Shown: positions 1 through 8,710 of the stretch, piece after piece
Position numbering within the stretch: the stretch's first letter is position 1
Layout: each line of letters begins with the position of its first letter
NCBI RefSeq assembly: GCF_934754935.1
Contig: NZ_CAKVJB010000042.1
Span: 1-17,066 of the forward strand
Length of the DNA stretch: 17,066 bases
Direction of reading: 5' to 3'
DNA from: an uncultured Holdemanella sp.
GTDB taxonomy: Bacteria > Bacillota_I > Bacilli_A > Erysipelotrichales > Erysipelotrichaceae
The notes under the pieces: generated by a model
What the model was told of the DNA's origin: nothing
Database searches by the model: none
What the model saw: the letters and a program-made list of their open reading frames with translations, nothing else
Made by a program: the position numbers and the translations under genes

Positions 1-17
1 TAAATTACAAGCTATAA

Positions 18-43
18 AACAAAAAGAGAGGAGCTGAACTCCA
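18..43 (-). terminator. Possible weak terminator of the HAD hydrolase gene
   Basis: Read on the minus strand, a short hairpin (GGAG, loop TTCAG, CTCC; positions 30-42) is followed by the T-rich run TCTCTTTTTGTTTT. It lies about 25 bases beyond the stop codon of the leftward HAD gene. The stem is only 4 bp, so this is a tentative call. Nothing else is visible in positions 1-67. Confidence 0.35.
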
Positions 44-67
44 TAAGCGATAAAATTCACTTACTCG

Positions 68-856
68 TTACAGCCCCATAAGCTTTAAATATTTGAAAGC
101 TTTATACAAGCCGTCATTGTCAATTTTATCTGTGACATAGTCGGCTTTTTCTTTTACTTTTTCAACACCATTTCCCATCACAACAGAAATGTCGGCATAT
201 TCTAACATTGGTAAATCATTTTCAGAATCACCCATCGCAACGGTTTTATATTCTTTATCATAGTAGTCTTTGACAAATTGAATGGCAGTAGCCTTATTGT
301 ATTCTGAATGTGTGATTTCTCCACCTAGATGCAAGAAATTTGTGAAAGTTAAATGTTCTGGAATTTGTTTTAAGATTTCTTCTCTTTGAGTAAGTGAATC
401 AAAATGAATGCTGACTTTCATGACTTGATTGTAATCATCATCGGTAATTGTTGAAATATCTGGAAAAGACAAGAAACGATTCCCCATACGATTGTCTGTA
501 TGGAATTGGCGCATTCTTTCTCTGTTTTTTTCACTAGTAAAGGTTGTTTTACTTCCCTCTAGTGAGAATCCTGTATCTTTGATGATATGCTGAATAAATT
601 TTGTATCTCTTTTTTCTAGTGGTTCAAAAAGTACTTGTTTGTTATTTATAATGATTTCACTACCAGCCCCAAAACAATAGCCATCTAAATTCATATCTAA
701 TAAGAATTGAGGAATTTCACAACGCGTTCTTCCCGTGTTTATATATATTTTATGCCCGTTTTTTCTAGCTAGCTCAATCGCCTCTAATGCAGAACTAGGA
801 ATTTTTTCAAAAGTCCATAGAGTTCCGTCTAAATCTAAAAAAATAATTTTTTTCAT
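68..856 (-). CDS. Cof-type HAD-superfamily phosphatase
   Basis: A 262-residue cytosolic hydrolase of the haloacid dehalogenase superfamily, Cof/YbjI-like subfamily (type IIB cap). These enzymes remove phosphate from sugar phosphates, nucleotides or cofactor precursors by way of an aspartyl-phosphate intermediate. Visible motifs are DLDGTL at residues 8-13 (nucleophile D8, acid/base D10), TGRT at 41-44 (motif II), K188 (probable motif III lysine) and GDSEND at 209-214 (motif IV, Mg2+ ligands). The cap domain lies between motifs II and III. The length is normal for the family. The ATG at 856 has a GGAGG ribosome-binding site 8-9 bases upstream on the minus strand. The substrate cannot be read from the sequence, and family members are often promiscuous. 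The gene is divergent from the kinase-like gene at 921 and appears monocistronic. Confidence 0.93.
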   Translation of the reverse strand: MKKIIFLDLDGTLWTFEKIPSSALEAIELARKNGHKIYINTGRTRCEIPQFLLDMNLDGYCFGAGSEIIINNKQVLFEPLEKRDTKFIQHIIKDTGFSLEGSKTTFTSEKNRERMRQFHTDNRMGNRFLSFPDISTITDDDYNQVMKVSIHFDSLTQREEILKQIPEHLTFTNFLHLGGEITHSEYNKATAIQFVKDYYDKEYKTVAMGDSENDLPMLEYADISVVMGNGVEKVKEKADYVTDKIDNDGLYKAFKYLKLMGL

Positions 857-892
857 AATCTTCCTCCACTACAATATTCTAACATATTATTG

Positions 893-898
893 TATGAT
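893..898 (+). promoter_or_regulatory. Candidate -10 box for the cytidylate-kinase-like gene
   Basis: TATGAT (893-898) lies 22 bases upstream of the ATG at 921, so the implied leader is only about 16 nt. No good -35 is visible at the expected distance (TACAAT at 870-875 is poor). On the opposite strand, ATTCTA at 876-881 reads TAGAAT and could be the -10 of the HAD gene. The intergenic space is only 64 bases, so both promoters must lie here or overlap. Confidence 0.35.
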
Positions 899-920
899 AT
901 AAGAAAAAGAGGGATTGGAT

Positions 921-1583
921 ATGGGAAAAAATGTAATCATAACAATATCTAGACAATTTGGTTCTAATGGAAGAGAAATCGCACGTAAATTAGCTGAATA
1001 TTTGGACATTAGTTATTATAATAAAGAAATTTTAGAAAAAATTGCGGTGAATATGGGTGTTTGTGCGGACTTCTTTAAAGATCAACAACAAGATGAGAAT
1101 GGTTTATTTACAATTGAATCAAGGGGACTTTTAGGGCTTAGAAACATTACAGAATTAAGTGTGAATACACAAATCTATGATATGGCAAGTGATTTTATTC
1201 AAAAAATCTCTCAAAGAGAAGATGCTGTTATTGTAGGAAGATGTGCAGATTACATTCTAAAAGATGATCCAGATGTGATTTCTGTGTTTTTTTATAGCGA
1301 TATAGAAGAACGTATCAAATGGTCAATTGAAGAATATCAAGTACCAGCTAAACAAGCTAAGAAAATAGTGCAGGAAAAAGATGCGCAAAGGGCTAGATTT
1401 TATGAATTCTATACCAATCAAAAATGGGGAAATCCACGCAACTATACTTTGATGATCAACACATCAAAGATGAGTACAAATGAAGCTGTACAATTGTTGG
1501 CATCGATTTATGATACTAAAAAAGGCATCCCTACTTTTAAGAATGCCTTTGAAAATCAATATGAAAAGAATAATACGTATTAA
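921..1583 (+). CDS. Cytidylate kinase-like family protein
   Basis: A 220-residue P-loop protein of the Cytidylate_kin2 (AAA_26-like) family, related to but distinct from CMP kinase. The N-terminal SRQFGSNGREIA (residues 10-21) is the family nucleotide-binding loop and replaces a classical GxxGxGKS. VGRCADYIL (105-113) is a second family signature, followed by a DDPD segment before a beta strand (VISVFFYSD). No member function is firmly established to my knowledge; a nucleoside monophosphate kinase role is inferred from homology. The start is set at ATG 921: GAGGG at 909-913 is 7 bases upstream, whereas the in-frame TTG at 915 would sit 1 base after that site. It ends in a terminator shared with the convergent permease gene. 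Confidence 0.88.
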   Translation: MGKNVIITISRQFGSNGREIARKLAEYLDISYYNKEILEKIAVNMGVCADFFKDQQQDENGLFTIESRGLLGLRNITELSVNTQIYDMASDFIQKISQREDAVIVGRCADYILKDDPDVISVFFYSDIEERIKWSIEEYQVPAKQAKKIVQEKDAQRARFYEFYTNQKWGNPRNYTLMINTSKMSTNEAVQLLASIYDTKKGIPTFKNAFENQYEKNNTY

Positions 1584-1609
1584 AAAAGTCGGAAACCCGA
1601 CTTTTTCTT
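1583..1609. terminator. Bidirectional intrinsic terminator
   Basis: The hairpin has arms GTCGG (1588-1592) and CCGAC (1597-1601) with loop AAAC. It is flanked by A5/T5 tracts (1583-1587 and 1602-1606) that extend the stem and give a U-run in both directions. It sits in the 26-bp gap between the stop codons of the convergent kinase-like gene and purine permease gene, so it serves both. Confidence 0.9.
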
Positions 1610-2938
1610 TTACATTATATAAGGTGTTGCAAAGTACAATACGAAGATGATCATTAATGCCCAAACCGTTGGGTGAACTTCTTTAGCTTTACCAGCAGCA
1701 ATCATGGCAACTGTATAAACGATAAATCCACATGCGATACCATTTGAAATAGAATACATTAAGATCATCATAATAACAGTGACAAATCCAGCTGCCGCAA
1801 AAATCATATCATCCCAGTCAATACCTTTTAATTGTTGAGCCATCATAATACCAACAACAATCAATGCAGGAGCAGTAACAGCATTTGTAACTGTACTTAA
1901 GATAAGTGGTGATAAGAATACGGCTAGTAAGAAACAAACACCAGATGTACATGCAGTTAAACCTGTACGTCCTCCAACACCAACACCAGAACTAGATTCA
2001 ACAAAGCTAGTTACTGTACTAGTACCTAAAACAGCACCAAATACTGTACCAATCGCATCTGCAAGCAAGGCTTGTTCAGCATTTTCAAGTTCACCTTTAT
2101 CATTGATCAAACCAATACGGTTTCCAATCGCAACAAGTGTTCCTGCTGTATCAAAGAAGTCAACAAATAAGAATGAGAAAATAACAACGAAAGCCTGGAA
2201 TGGATTTGCGAATAATTCAGAGATTCCTGAGAAGCAAGATCCAAAGGCTTGTAATTCAAAATCAAACGAAATGAAACGATCAGGTAAAGCAGGCATGCCA
2301 GCCATTCCCATGAATCCAAGGATGATGCCAATAATAGCTGTGATAACCATACCTACGAAAACGGCTGCAGGAACATTTTTAATAACCAACGCAATTGTAA
2401 TTAATAAACCAACAATAGCTAATAATACAGTTGGATCTGTTAAGTTTCCAATTGTCACAAATGTTGAAGGGCTTGCTACAATAATACCTGCATTTTTTAA
2501 ACCAACAAACGCAATGAAGAAACCAATTCCAGCTCCAATTGCCAACTTTAATTGTACTGGAATCGCATTGATAATAGCTTTACGAACACCAGTAACAGAA
2601 ATAAGAATAAAGATAACACCTGAAATGAATACAGCGCTTAATGCAGCTGCCCAACTAAAGCCCATCTGTCCACAGATTGTGTAGGCAAACAATGCGTTAA
2701 CACCCATACCTGAAGCTAAGGCTACTGGATAGTTGGCAACAAGTCCCATAATAATACTTGCCACACCTGCACTAATTGCAGTCGCAAGGAATACAGAGGC
2801 TTTGTCCATACCAGCATCTGCTAAAACTGCAGGGTTAACCCCAAGAATGTAGGCCATAGCCAAGAATGTTGTAAGACCAGCGATAAGCTCTGTCTTAACG
2901 TTTGAACCTTTCTCGTTCAATTTAAAAAATTTTTCCAC
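1610..2938 (-). CDS. NCS2/AzgA-type purine permease (PbuG-like)
   Basis: A 442-residue polytopic membrane protein of the AzgA/PbuG/PbuO branch of the nucleobase-cation symporter-2 superfamily. Members import adenine, guanine or hypoxanthine with protons for purine salvage. The N-terminus (TELIAGLTTFLAMAYIL, residues 16-32) is characteristic, as are GMGVNALFAYTICG in TM3, FDTAGTLVAIG around residue 262 and the TSTVTSFVESSSGVG loop before TM10. About 12-14 hydrophobic segments are visible. Translation starts at a GTG (2936-2938) preceded by AAGGAG with 8-base spacing. The gene follows addA after 52 bp and probably has its own promoter. Unlike many pbuG genes it has no room for a purine riboswitch in its leader. 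Which purine it carries cannot be read from the sequence. Confidence 0.93.
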   Translation of the reverse strand: MEKFFKLNEKGSNVKTELIAGLTTFLAMAYILGVNPAVLADAGMDKASVFLATAISAGVASIIMGLVANYPVALASGMGVNALFAYTICGQMGFSWAAALSAVFISGVIFILISVTGVRKAIINAIPVQLKLAIGAGIGFFIAFVGLKNAGIIVASPSTFVTIGNLTDPTVLLAIVGLLITIALVIKNVPAAVFVGMVITAIIGIILGFMGMAGMPALPDRFISFDFELQAFGSCFSGISELFANPFQAFVVIFSFLFVDFFDTAGTLVAIGNRIGLINDKGELENAEQALLADAIGTVFGAVLGTSTVTSFVESSSGVGVGGRTGLTACTSGVCFLLAVFLSPLILSTVTNAVTAPALIVVGIMMAQQLKGIDWDDMIFAAAGFVTVIMMILMYSISNGIACGFIVYTVAMIAAGKAKEVHPTVWALMIIFVLYFATPYIM

Positions 2939-2977
2939 GATTTGCTCTCCTTCTCTCTTTTTTAAAAAGACTTTACC

Positions 2978-2986
2978 ATTGTAACA
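2978..2986 (-). promoter_or_regulatory. Extended -10 promoter for the purine permease
   Basis: On the minus strand TGTTACAAT forms an extended -10 (TGn plus TACAAT) about 40 bases before the permease GTG, directly after the addA stop codon. No clear -35 box is visible, as is common with extended -10 promoters. It suggests the permease is transcribed independently of addBA, although read-through is possible because no terminator separates them. Confidence 0.5.
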
Positions 2987-2990
2987 TAAG

Positions 2991-5900
2991 TTATTCTAGA
3001 TAGATGCACTTTGATAGAGAAAAAGCATAAATATACGTGTTTATTGGTAAATTCGTTAGTTTTTTCATGGCTTTCTTATAGGTCTGAAGCTGAATCGCAT
3101 ACAAATCAATTAATTTTTGTTCATTATCTACCGCATCTGTCTTAAAATCGACAATGATTACTTCATTTTCTTTATAGATAACTAAGTCCATAAAACCATG
3201 AACAACTTGATTTTTTTCTTCAATAATATAGCTTTGTTCAAATACATGTTTTTCACTCATCCAAGAAGAGTAAAGAGAATCTTTGTTTAAAGCTAAAATT
3301 TGTTTGATGTCATGATCTTTTAAAGTATATCCATAAGAAGTCGCATAAGAAATAATTTCCTTTTCTTGATAAGGATATGAGCATTGTGCCGCAATTTCAT
3401 GAAATAAAGTTCCACGAATCGTTCCCATATTTTTAGAAAGAGAAACCTCTTTCCAATCTAATTTAATTTTTGCACCACTCGCCGTTTGACTCGAGAAAGC
3501 CTTAGATACTTTTGAATAAGTAGGTAATGTATAAGGCGTGTTACTTTGACGAACTTTTAATGGTCTTTCATATAATTCTGATTTTTTATCAAAAACCACT
3601 AAAGAATCACTTGTATTGGCATATGTATGTAAAAGCCATCCTGTATAACTTTCATTTTCTAATAGAGTATAGGCATTTAACGGACTATAGAAATCCTCAA
3701 TACTTTCAACCGTATCCACAATCACAAGTTCTTTTTGAGGACGAGTTGTCGCAACATAGAATACACGCATCTCTTCTGCAAGATCATCGAGTTCTTTTTT
3801 TGTTTGTAGCGCTAAATGATAGATTGAATTGTATTTCAATTTATAGTCTAAACTTAATCCTTTTAAAGATAGTCCTAATGTTGAATCCAGTAAGATACAA
3901 GAACTTCCATGTTTATCTCTTTGTTCATGTTGTGAAAGAATATATACAACAGGGAATTGTAAACCTTTGGACTGGTGCATCGTCTTTACTTGAACTACAT
4001 CATCTTCTTTGCCATACAAGCTTGCTTCTTGCGTTTGATCTTGTGTGGCATCTTTAGATAATTGTAAGACAAAACTATGAATATCATTTTGATTCTCAAA
4101 TTGACCTGCAAGTTCTAATAAATAATCTAAGTTGTTTTTGTCTTGAACAGTTGTAGAAGCATAATAGAAATTATTATACGCATAAATATATTGTAGGAGT
4201 TGTGTGATTGTTTTATTTTTATTTGCGTATAACTCAAAGAAAGGCTTCATAAAATCTTGATCTTTGATACTCGCAAATAAAGATGTTCCTTTTTTCTTGT
4301 CGATGCAGCATTGTGCAATCTTAGAAAAAGGCACATTAAACAAAGGAGACATTAAAGAAGCACATAAAGAAATATCATCTGTTAGATCTTCTAAGGCTTT
4401 TAATGTAGAAATGACAATTTGAATGGCTGGATTTGTGAAGAATCCATGATCAATTGTGATCATAGCTGGAATGTTATAAGCCTCAAAAACAGCTTTTAAT
4501 TTTTCTTGAGGAGCATGATTACGAGTTAATACACACATAGATTTATATGGCATTCCTGCTTCATGTTTTTCGATAATGTCATTCGCAATTAAATCAAAAC
4601 GATTTTCGTTGTGATTCTTCTTGATAGTCGCTTTATTGCCATCTTCATTCTTATATTCTGTATATAAGAAGCGAACGGGATATTGAGGATTTTCTATTTG
4701 TCCTTTTGTGCCCACATTCGCAATATCAATATCTTTAAATTGTTCTCCTAACAATTCATTATTCATGATCTTACTATAGAAATCATTATTGAATTCAATG
4801 ACACTCGCATTGGAACGATAGTTTTCCTGCAGCAACAAAGGAGTGTTGTTGATATCTTCTTTTTCCATCCATTCTTGCATGATTTTAGGATTGGCTTGCC
4901 TAAATCCATAGATAGATTGTTTAATATCCCCCACTCTAAACACATTATTTTCATGACAGAAGGACGCAATAATTTTTTCCTGTAACTCATTGGTATCCTG
5001 GAATTCGTCAACTAGAATCATTTGGTATTTATTGTACATTTCTTCTTTAATCATAGGATCTTGCAATAATTGGTACGCAAAGTGCTCCATATCATTAAAG
5101 TCGATCACTTCCATTTTTTTCTTTTCCAATTGAAAATACAATTTTACTTTATTTGTGAGTTCAAATAATGTATTAATTAAATCTTTATGATTTTGAATAT
5201 CCTTTAGATAAAATTCTTCATCAAATAAGTTTTCGACTATACTTGTTTCATGTTCTTTAAAAGAAGTTTGGTATTTCGAATAATCCACTTTATCAATGGT
5301 CTTTTTAAAGCCGATGGTATTCTTTAAATACAATTCAAATTGAGCTTTAAAATCTGAATAGGATGTTGCATCTAAACACTTTGATAAATATTCCTTTTTG
5401 ATTTCATAATCCTCAGGCTTTGAAATTTGATCGATTACTTCATCTAAAATTTCAATCATCGCAAGACAATGATTATGGAAATACTTTAAGGCATATTCCA
5501 TTATTTTGGAATTTAAATATGTGTAAGATTCTTGAATATTTTCCATCCAAGCCTTGGCATCTTCTTCAGACTTAGAGTTGATGATGGCCAAAATATCTTC
5601 AATATATTTTTGAATATCCTCTTCAGTTTTGCCAAAAGAATGAAAATACATTTTTAATTGTGTATAGGCATTTAAATCTAAATCTTGTATCGCATGCTTA
5701 TAGGCGTTTTCAAAGGCAAGGCGTGTCTGAGCGGTCGATGCAGTTTGTTTAGACATTGTGTAAGAGATGGGAATTTTATAGTAATAATTTTGCACAATAG
5801 ATAAACAGAAACTATCAATTGTCGAAATGCTGGCCGTTTCAAGTAGTGCCATTTGTTGCAGAATATAGTCCGTTTTGGGTTGCTCTTTTAATTTTGAAAG

Positions 5901-6101
5901 TAAACGAGCCTTCATTTCAGCCGCTGCATCCTTTGTGAAGGTCATAGCTAAAATGGAATCAATTGAAATATGGTCTTTTAATACCAATTGACATAGGCGT
6001 TCAACTAAAACGGCTGTTTTACCACTTCCTGCACTTGCAGAAACAACTACATTCGTATTTCGGATGTCGATAGCTTTCTTTTGGGGAATTGAAAAATCCA
6101 T
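2991..6101 (-). CDS. addA: ATP-dependent helicase/nuclease subunit A
   Basis: The UvrD-like helicase and nuclease subunit of AddAB, which processes double-strand breaks for RecA loading (the RecBCD equivalent of Bacillota). All superfamily 1A motifs are present: Walker A ASAGSGKT (22-29), DEFQD (365-369), GDIKQSIYGFR (391-401), NYRSN (427-431), TMHQSKG (707-713) and YVATTRPQ (782-789). The C-terminal RecB-family nuclease shows HE (901-902), GFMDL (969-973), DFKTD (985-989) and QLQTY (1004-1008), so the catalytic site looks intact. At 1036 residues it is shorter than Bacillus subtilis AddA (about 1230), mostly in inter-motif regions. Its ATG at 6101 is 1 base after the addB stop. Its SD AAGGAGG (6111-6117) lies inside the last addB codons, implying translational coupling. 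Confidence 0.96.
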   Translation of the reverse strand: MDFSIPQKKAIDIRNTNVVVSASAGSGKTAVLVERLCQLVLKDHISIDSILAMTFTKDAAAEMKARLLSKLKEQPKTDYILQQMALLETASISTIDSFCLSIVQNYYYKIPISYTMSKQTASTAQTRLAFENAYKHAIQDLDLNAYTQLKMYFHSFGKTEEDIQKYIEDILAIINSKSEEDAKAWMENIQESYTYLNSKIMEYALKYFHNHCLAMIEILDEVIDQISKPEDYEIKKEYLSKCLDATSYSDFKAQFELYLKNTIGFKKTIDKVDYSKYQTSFKEHETSIVENLFDEEFYLKDIQNHKDLINTLFELTNKVKLYFQLEKKKMEVIDFNDMEHFAYQLLQDPMIKEEMYNKYQMILVDEFQDTNELQEKIIASFCHENNVFRVGDIKQSIYGFRQANPKIMQEWMEKEDINNTPLLLQENYRSNASVIEFNNDFYSKIMNNELLGEQFKDIDIANVGTKGQIENPQYPVRFLYTEYKNEDGNKATIKKNHNENRFDLIANDIIEKHEAGMPYKSMCVLTRNHAPQEKLKAVFEAYNIPAMITIDHGFFTNPAIQIVISTLKALEDLTDDISLCASLMSPLFNVPFSKIAQCCIDKKKGTSLFASIKDQDFMKPFFELYANKNKTITQLLQYIYAYNNFYYASTTVQDKNNLDYLLELAGQFENQNDIHSFVLQLSKDATQDQTQEASLYGKEDDVVQVKTMHQSKGLQFPVVYILSQHEQRDKHGSSCILLDSTLGLSLKGLSLDYKLKYNSIYHLALQTKKELDDLAEEMRVFYVATTRPQKELVIVDTVESIEDFYSPLNAYTLLENESYTGWLLHTYANTSDSLVVFDKKSELYERPLKVRQSNTPYTLPTYSKVSKAFSSQTASGAKIKLDWKEVSLSKNMGTIRGTLFHEIAAQCSYPYQEKEIISYATSYGYTLKDHDIKQILALNKDSLYSSWMSEKHVFEQSYIIEEKNQVVHGFMDLVIYKENEVIIVDFKTDAVDNEQKLIDLYAIQLQTYKKAMKKLTNLPINTYIYAFSLSKCIYLE

Positions 6102-6102
6102 A

Positions 6103-8652
6103 TTATTCTTCCTCCTTTTCTACACGAAGTTTTGGTTCCACTTCATTCGCTAGATTTCTACAAATGGATCTATATGCACAATATTTACATGCGTCTTGGA
6201 CGTGATTAGGTAAAGCTTGTCCACTAGAAATATCTTCTAAAAGGCTATCAATGACTTGACTCCATTCGGATTTGATGGTTTCTAGAGCTGGATTTGCCTT
6301 TTTTACAGGCATATATTGTTTTATATCATCACAATAAATACTCGCATCACTAAAATGCCAACCTTTGAGTTTACGGTTTTTGGTGAATGTCTCTAGAATG
6401 TCGGATTCATTTATGACATTTAATTCAGGAACTTTCTTGCGATAATTTAATTTACCATAAGTAAGTGTTTCTGGTGTTGTTCTTAAGGCAATATAGAAAC
6501 ATCCAACAGGAATTAAATTCGATTCTTTTTCATAAGCCAAAGTGTATGTGGCTAATTGTAGAGATAATCCTTTTTCAAAGTCATCGATTTTAATGTCTTT
6601 GTCACTTGATTTATAGTCAAAGATACAAAAGGATGTGCTTGAACTATCAATACGGTCAATATATCCATATAAGTCAATTGTATATTCATTCCATGGATAT
6701 GAATAAGAAAACTTGTGTTCTTGTTTATCAATATTCATGTGCCAGTTTGTTTCAAAACTATGGAGTTGTTCAAAAATTAAAACAAGTTTTTCTGTGATTT
6801 CTTCAATTTGTGAATCAAACCATGTAGCTTGCTGCAAAAGTATTTTTTTAGCGAAAGTAAATTCTTTTTCAACATATTGATGGATCTCTTCTTTGGATAA
6901 AGAAGTATAATCTTGTTTATCTTTAGAAATCATTTCTAAGACATGGTGTAAAATGCTTCCGCGAATACGAATATCTGTGATATCCTCTTTTTCTTTTAAG
7001 TACATGCCATATTTTAAGGCATGAGAAAAAGGACATCTTGCATAGGATTCGAGTCTTGAAATAGAACCCTTAAAGTGATTGTCTGTAAAGAATATCGCTT
7101 TCGCAATTGTTTCATTTAAATCAATATTTGGAGTAGTCCAATTAAAAGAATCTGTGGTTGTGATAAATTTTGGTTTTGTTTGTAGCCAGTTTTCAATTTC
7201 TGAACTCGATTCATAATTCTTTCCTTGATAATCGCTTTGTGGATATAGAATATAAAGTGTTTCACATAAAGATAAACAATCAAAGAGTTGTGTTTGTTGA
7301 TTTTGAATACGTGTTTCAAGACTTGGAAGACTTGTGCTTTTTACATAAGCTTCATCAAAGATGCCCGAATGCAATTTTAAAGCAGGGAATGCACTGGCAT
7401 TTGTTCCAGTTAAAAAGACAATGGGTCTTAATGATGTGATGTCTTGTCTTGATCCAATCAATACACCTTCAATGGAATTGGCTTTTTGATTGGCAGAAAG
7501 ATTTTGGATTTGATGAATCAAAATGTTTGAATCATTCGCATTATGAATGTGTGGATGTACATCTTGAATGAGTGACATTACATCGTTAAAGGCGTTCAAA
7601 TCTTCTTTCGAAACATGTTCATGTAGATTTTGGATGTGTTTTGCGATTTCAATAAAGTCCAACGGATTAAATAAAAATGCATGATTTTGGATCCATTCCA
7701 ATGTTTGTTGTTCTAATTTTTGGTAGGATTCAAATTGATAAGGATCAATGATCTCATTTTCTTCATAAGAAAGGATGCTTAGGCATGGCTCAAACTTAAG
7801 GAATTTTTCTGGAAACAATGTGTAGTATTGTATTAGATAGTTGTCGTTTGGATATAAAGTTTGAATAAGGTTTATAAAACTTTTAAGATCCATATCTTTT
7901 ATCCATGTTAAATAGCTGATCCATTCATTATATATAGATGTAATATGCGTTTCTTGCATAGTTGTGAATGGAATCTTATGAGCTGTAAGAATTTGGGTTA
8001 GAATACTTTCATCACTCGCATTATTTAGGGCAATGAAAATATCATCTGCTAAATAATCGTTTTCGATAATTAAATGGGCAAGGACTTCCATTTGTTTACG
8101 TGTATTCGCAACACTATAATAATGGGTTTGACACAATTGGTTTTCACCTAGCCATTTTGCCCCATGATTAAGCAAGATTTGAATCCAGTAATTGTCTAAT
8201 TGAGAATATTCTTTTTTTAGAATATAAACATTTTCTAAATCTGGTAAACTTGAAAGAACATCTTTAGTTTGATCTTCTTTAAGTTCAATTGGATAAAGAA
8301 GATTTAAAATTTCATTTAAATCCTTTTCTTTTTGGGTTGAACAAGGAAAATCTTGGATTTGATAAGTCTTAGCCATTTTAATAAAGTCTAGGCAAGCACT
8401 TAAAAAATCATAGTCTTCTTTACTAGAATAGAAGGCATTTTGAACGGATACTTTTTGTAAGGCTTCTTTGTATAAATAAAGAATTTCAATGTCTGATTTA
8501 TTTTGTCCATGATAAAAAGAAGATAGCCAGCTTGATAAAGTTAAAACTTGTATGCCAAGGCAATCTTTTTTTTGTTTCAAAATCTCTTTATATAGAGGTA
8601 AATGTAGGGTAGCCGGAGCTAATATTGTACTGTTATCTGGAATTTGTATCAT
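6103..8652 (-). CDS. addB: ATP-dependent helicase/nuclease subunit B
   Basis: The second AddAB subunit: a helicase-like but non-translocating N-terminal half and a RecB-family nuclease with an iron-sulfur staple. With the start at 8652 it has 849 residues, well below the roughly 1160 of Bacillus subtilis. The nuclease domain is clear: RLESYARCPFSHALKYG (first cluster Cys, C540), GYIDRID (663-669), DYKSSD (679-684), QLATY (699-703) and a closing C822-x2-C825-x5-C831. The central FLTGTNASAFPALK matches the conserved FVLGANDGVLPAR-type segment of the family. No GxxGxGKT Walker A is present at the N-terminus. The start is set at ATG 8652 because AGGTGA lies 7 bases upstream, while the in-frame ATG at 8697 has no SD and precedes the apparent -10 box. 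Confidence 0.93.
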   Translation of the reverse strand: MIQIPDNSTILAPATLHLPLYKEILKQKKDCLGIQVLTLSSWLSSFYHGQNKSDIEILYLYKEALQKVSVQNAFYSSKEDYDFLSACLDFIKMAKTYQIQDFPCSTQKEKDLNEILNLLYPIELKEDQTKDVLSSLPDLENVYILKKEYSQLDNYWIQILLNHGAKWLGENQLCQTHYYSVANTRKQMEVLAHLIIENDYLADDIFIALNNASDESILTQILTAHKIPFTTMQETHITSIYNEWISYLTWIKDMDLKSFINLIQTLYPNDNYLIQYYTLFPEKFLKFEPCLSILSYEENEIIDPYQFESYQKLEQQTLEWIQNHAFLFNPLDFIEIAKHIQNLHEHVSKEDLNAFNDVMSLIQDVHPHIHNANDSNILIHQIQNLSANQKANSIEGVLIGSRQDITSLRPIVFLTGTNASAFPALKLHSGIFDEAYVKSTSLPSLETRIQNQQTQLFDCLSLCETLYILYPQSDYQGKNYESSSEIENWLQTKPKFITTTDSFNWTTPNIDLNETIAKAIFFTDNHFKGSISRLESYARCPFSHALKYGMYLKEKEDITDIRIRGSILHHVLEMISKDKQDYTSLSKEEIHQYVEKEFTFAKKILLQQATWFDSQIEEITEKLVLIFEQLHSFETNWHMNIDKQEHKFSYSYPWNEYTIDLYGYIDRIDSSSTSFCIFDYKSSDKDIKIDDFEKGLSLQLATYTLAYEKESNLIPVGCFYIALRTTPETLTYGKLNYRKKVPELNVINESDILETFTKNRKLKGWHFSDASIYCDDIKQYMPVKKANPALETIKSEWSQVIDSLLEDISSGQALPNHVQDACKYCAYRSICRNLANEVEPKLRVEKEEE

Positions 8653-8670
8653 ATAATTATCACCTAGATT

Positions 8671-8679
8671 ATTATACCA
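8671..8679 (-). promoter_or_regulatory. Extended -10 promoter of addBA
   Basis: The minus strand reads TGGTATAAT, a perfect TATAAT with an extended TGn, 18 bases before the ATG at 8652. The predicted transcript would begin around 8664-8665, right at the AGGTGA ribosome-binding site, giving a leader of only about 12-13 nt. No convincing -35 at standard spacing: TTGAAT is 19 bases upstream. Confidence 0.65.
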
Positions 8680-8681
8680 TG

Positions 8682-8710
8682 TTGCGTATCTTTTCATTCA
8701 ATGATATTAT
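8682..8710 (+). promoter_or_regulatory. Candidate promoter of the ATPase gene
   Basis: TTGCGT (8682-8687) and TATTAT (8705-8710) are separated by 17 bases and would start transcription near 8716. Both boxes are only partial matches. The -10 overlaps the left arm of the palindrome at 8707-8728, as expected for a repressor-controlled promoter. The -35 lies within about 5 bases of the divergent addB -10, so the two promoters are nearly back to back. Confidence 0.45.

Noticed and set aside
2103..2684. Long plus-strand open frame (193 codons) opposite the purine permease
   Set aside because: It lies entirely antisense to a well-supported transporter and is composed of residues expected from the reverse of hydrophobic codons. 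No ribosome-binding site or family resemblance supports it.
2957..2969. CTTTTTTAAAAAG as a terminator before the permease
   Set aside because: It is an A/T-only palindrome with no GC stem or loop, and lies after the likely promoter, within the short permease leader.
2939..2990. Purine riboswitch in the permease leader
   Set aside because: Expected for pbuG-type genes, but the gap from the addA stop to the GTG is only 52 bases and contains none of the aptamer motifs.
3527..4057. Plus-strand open frame (176 codons) opposite addA
   Set aside because: It is antisense to conserved AddA helicase sequence, with no recognisable domain and no convincing start signal.
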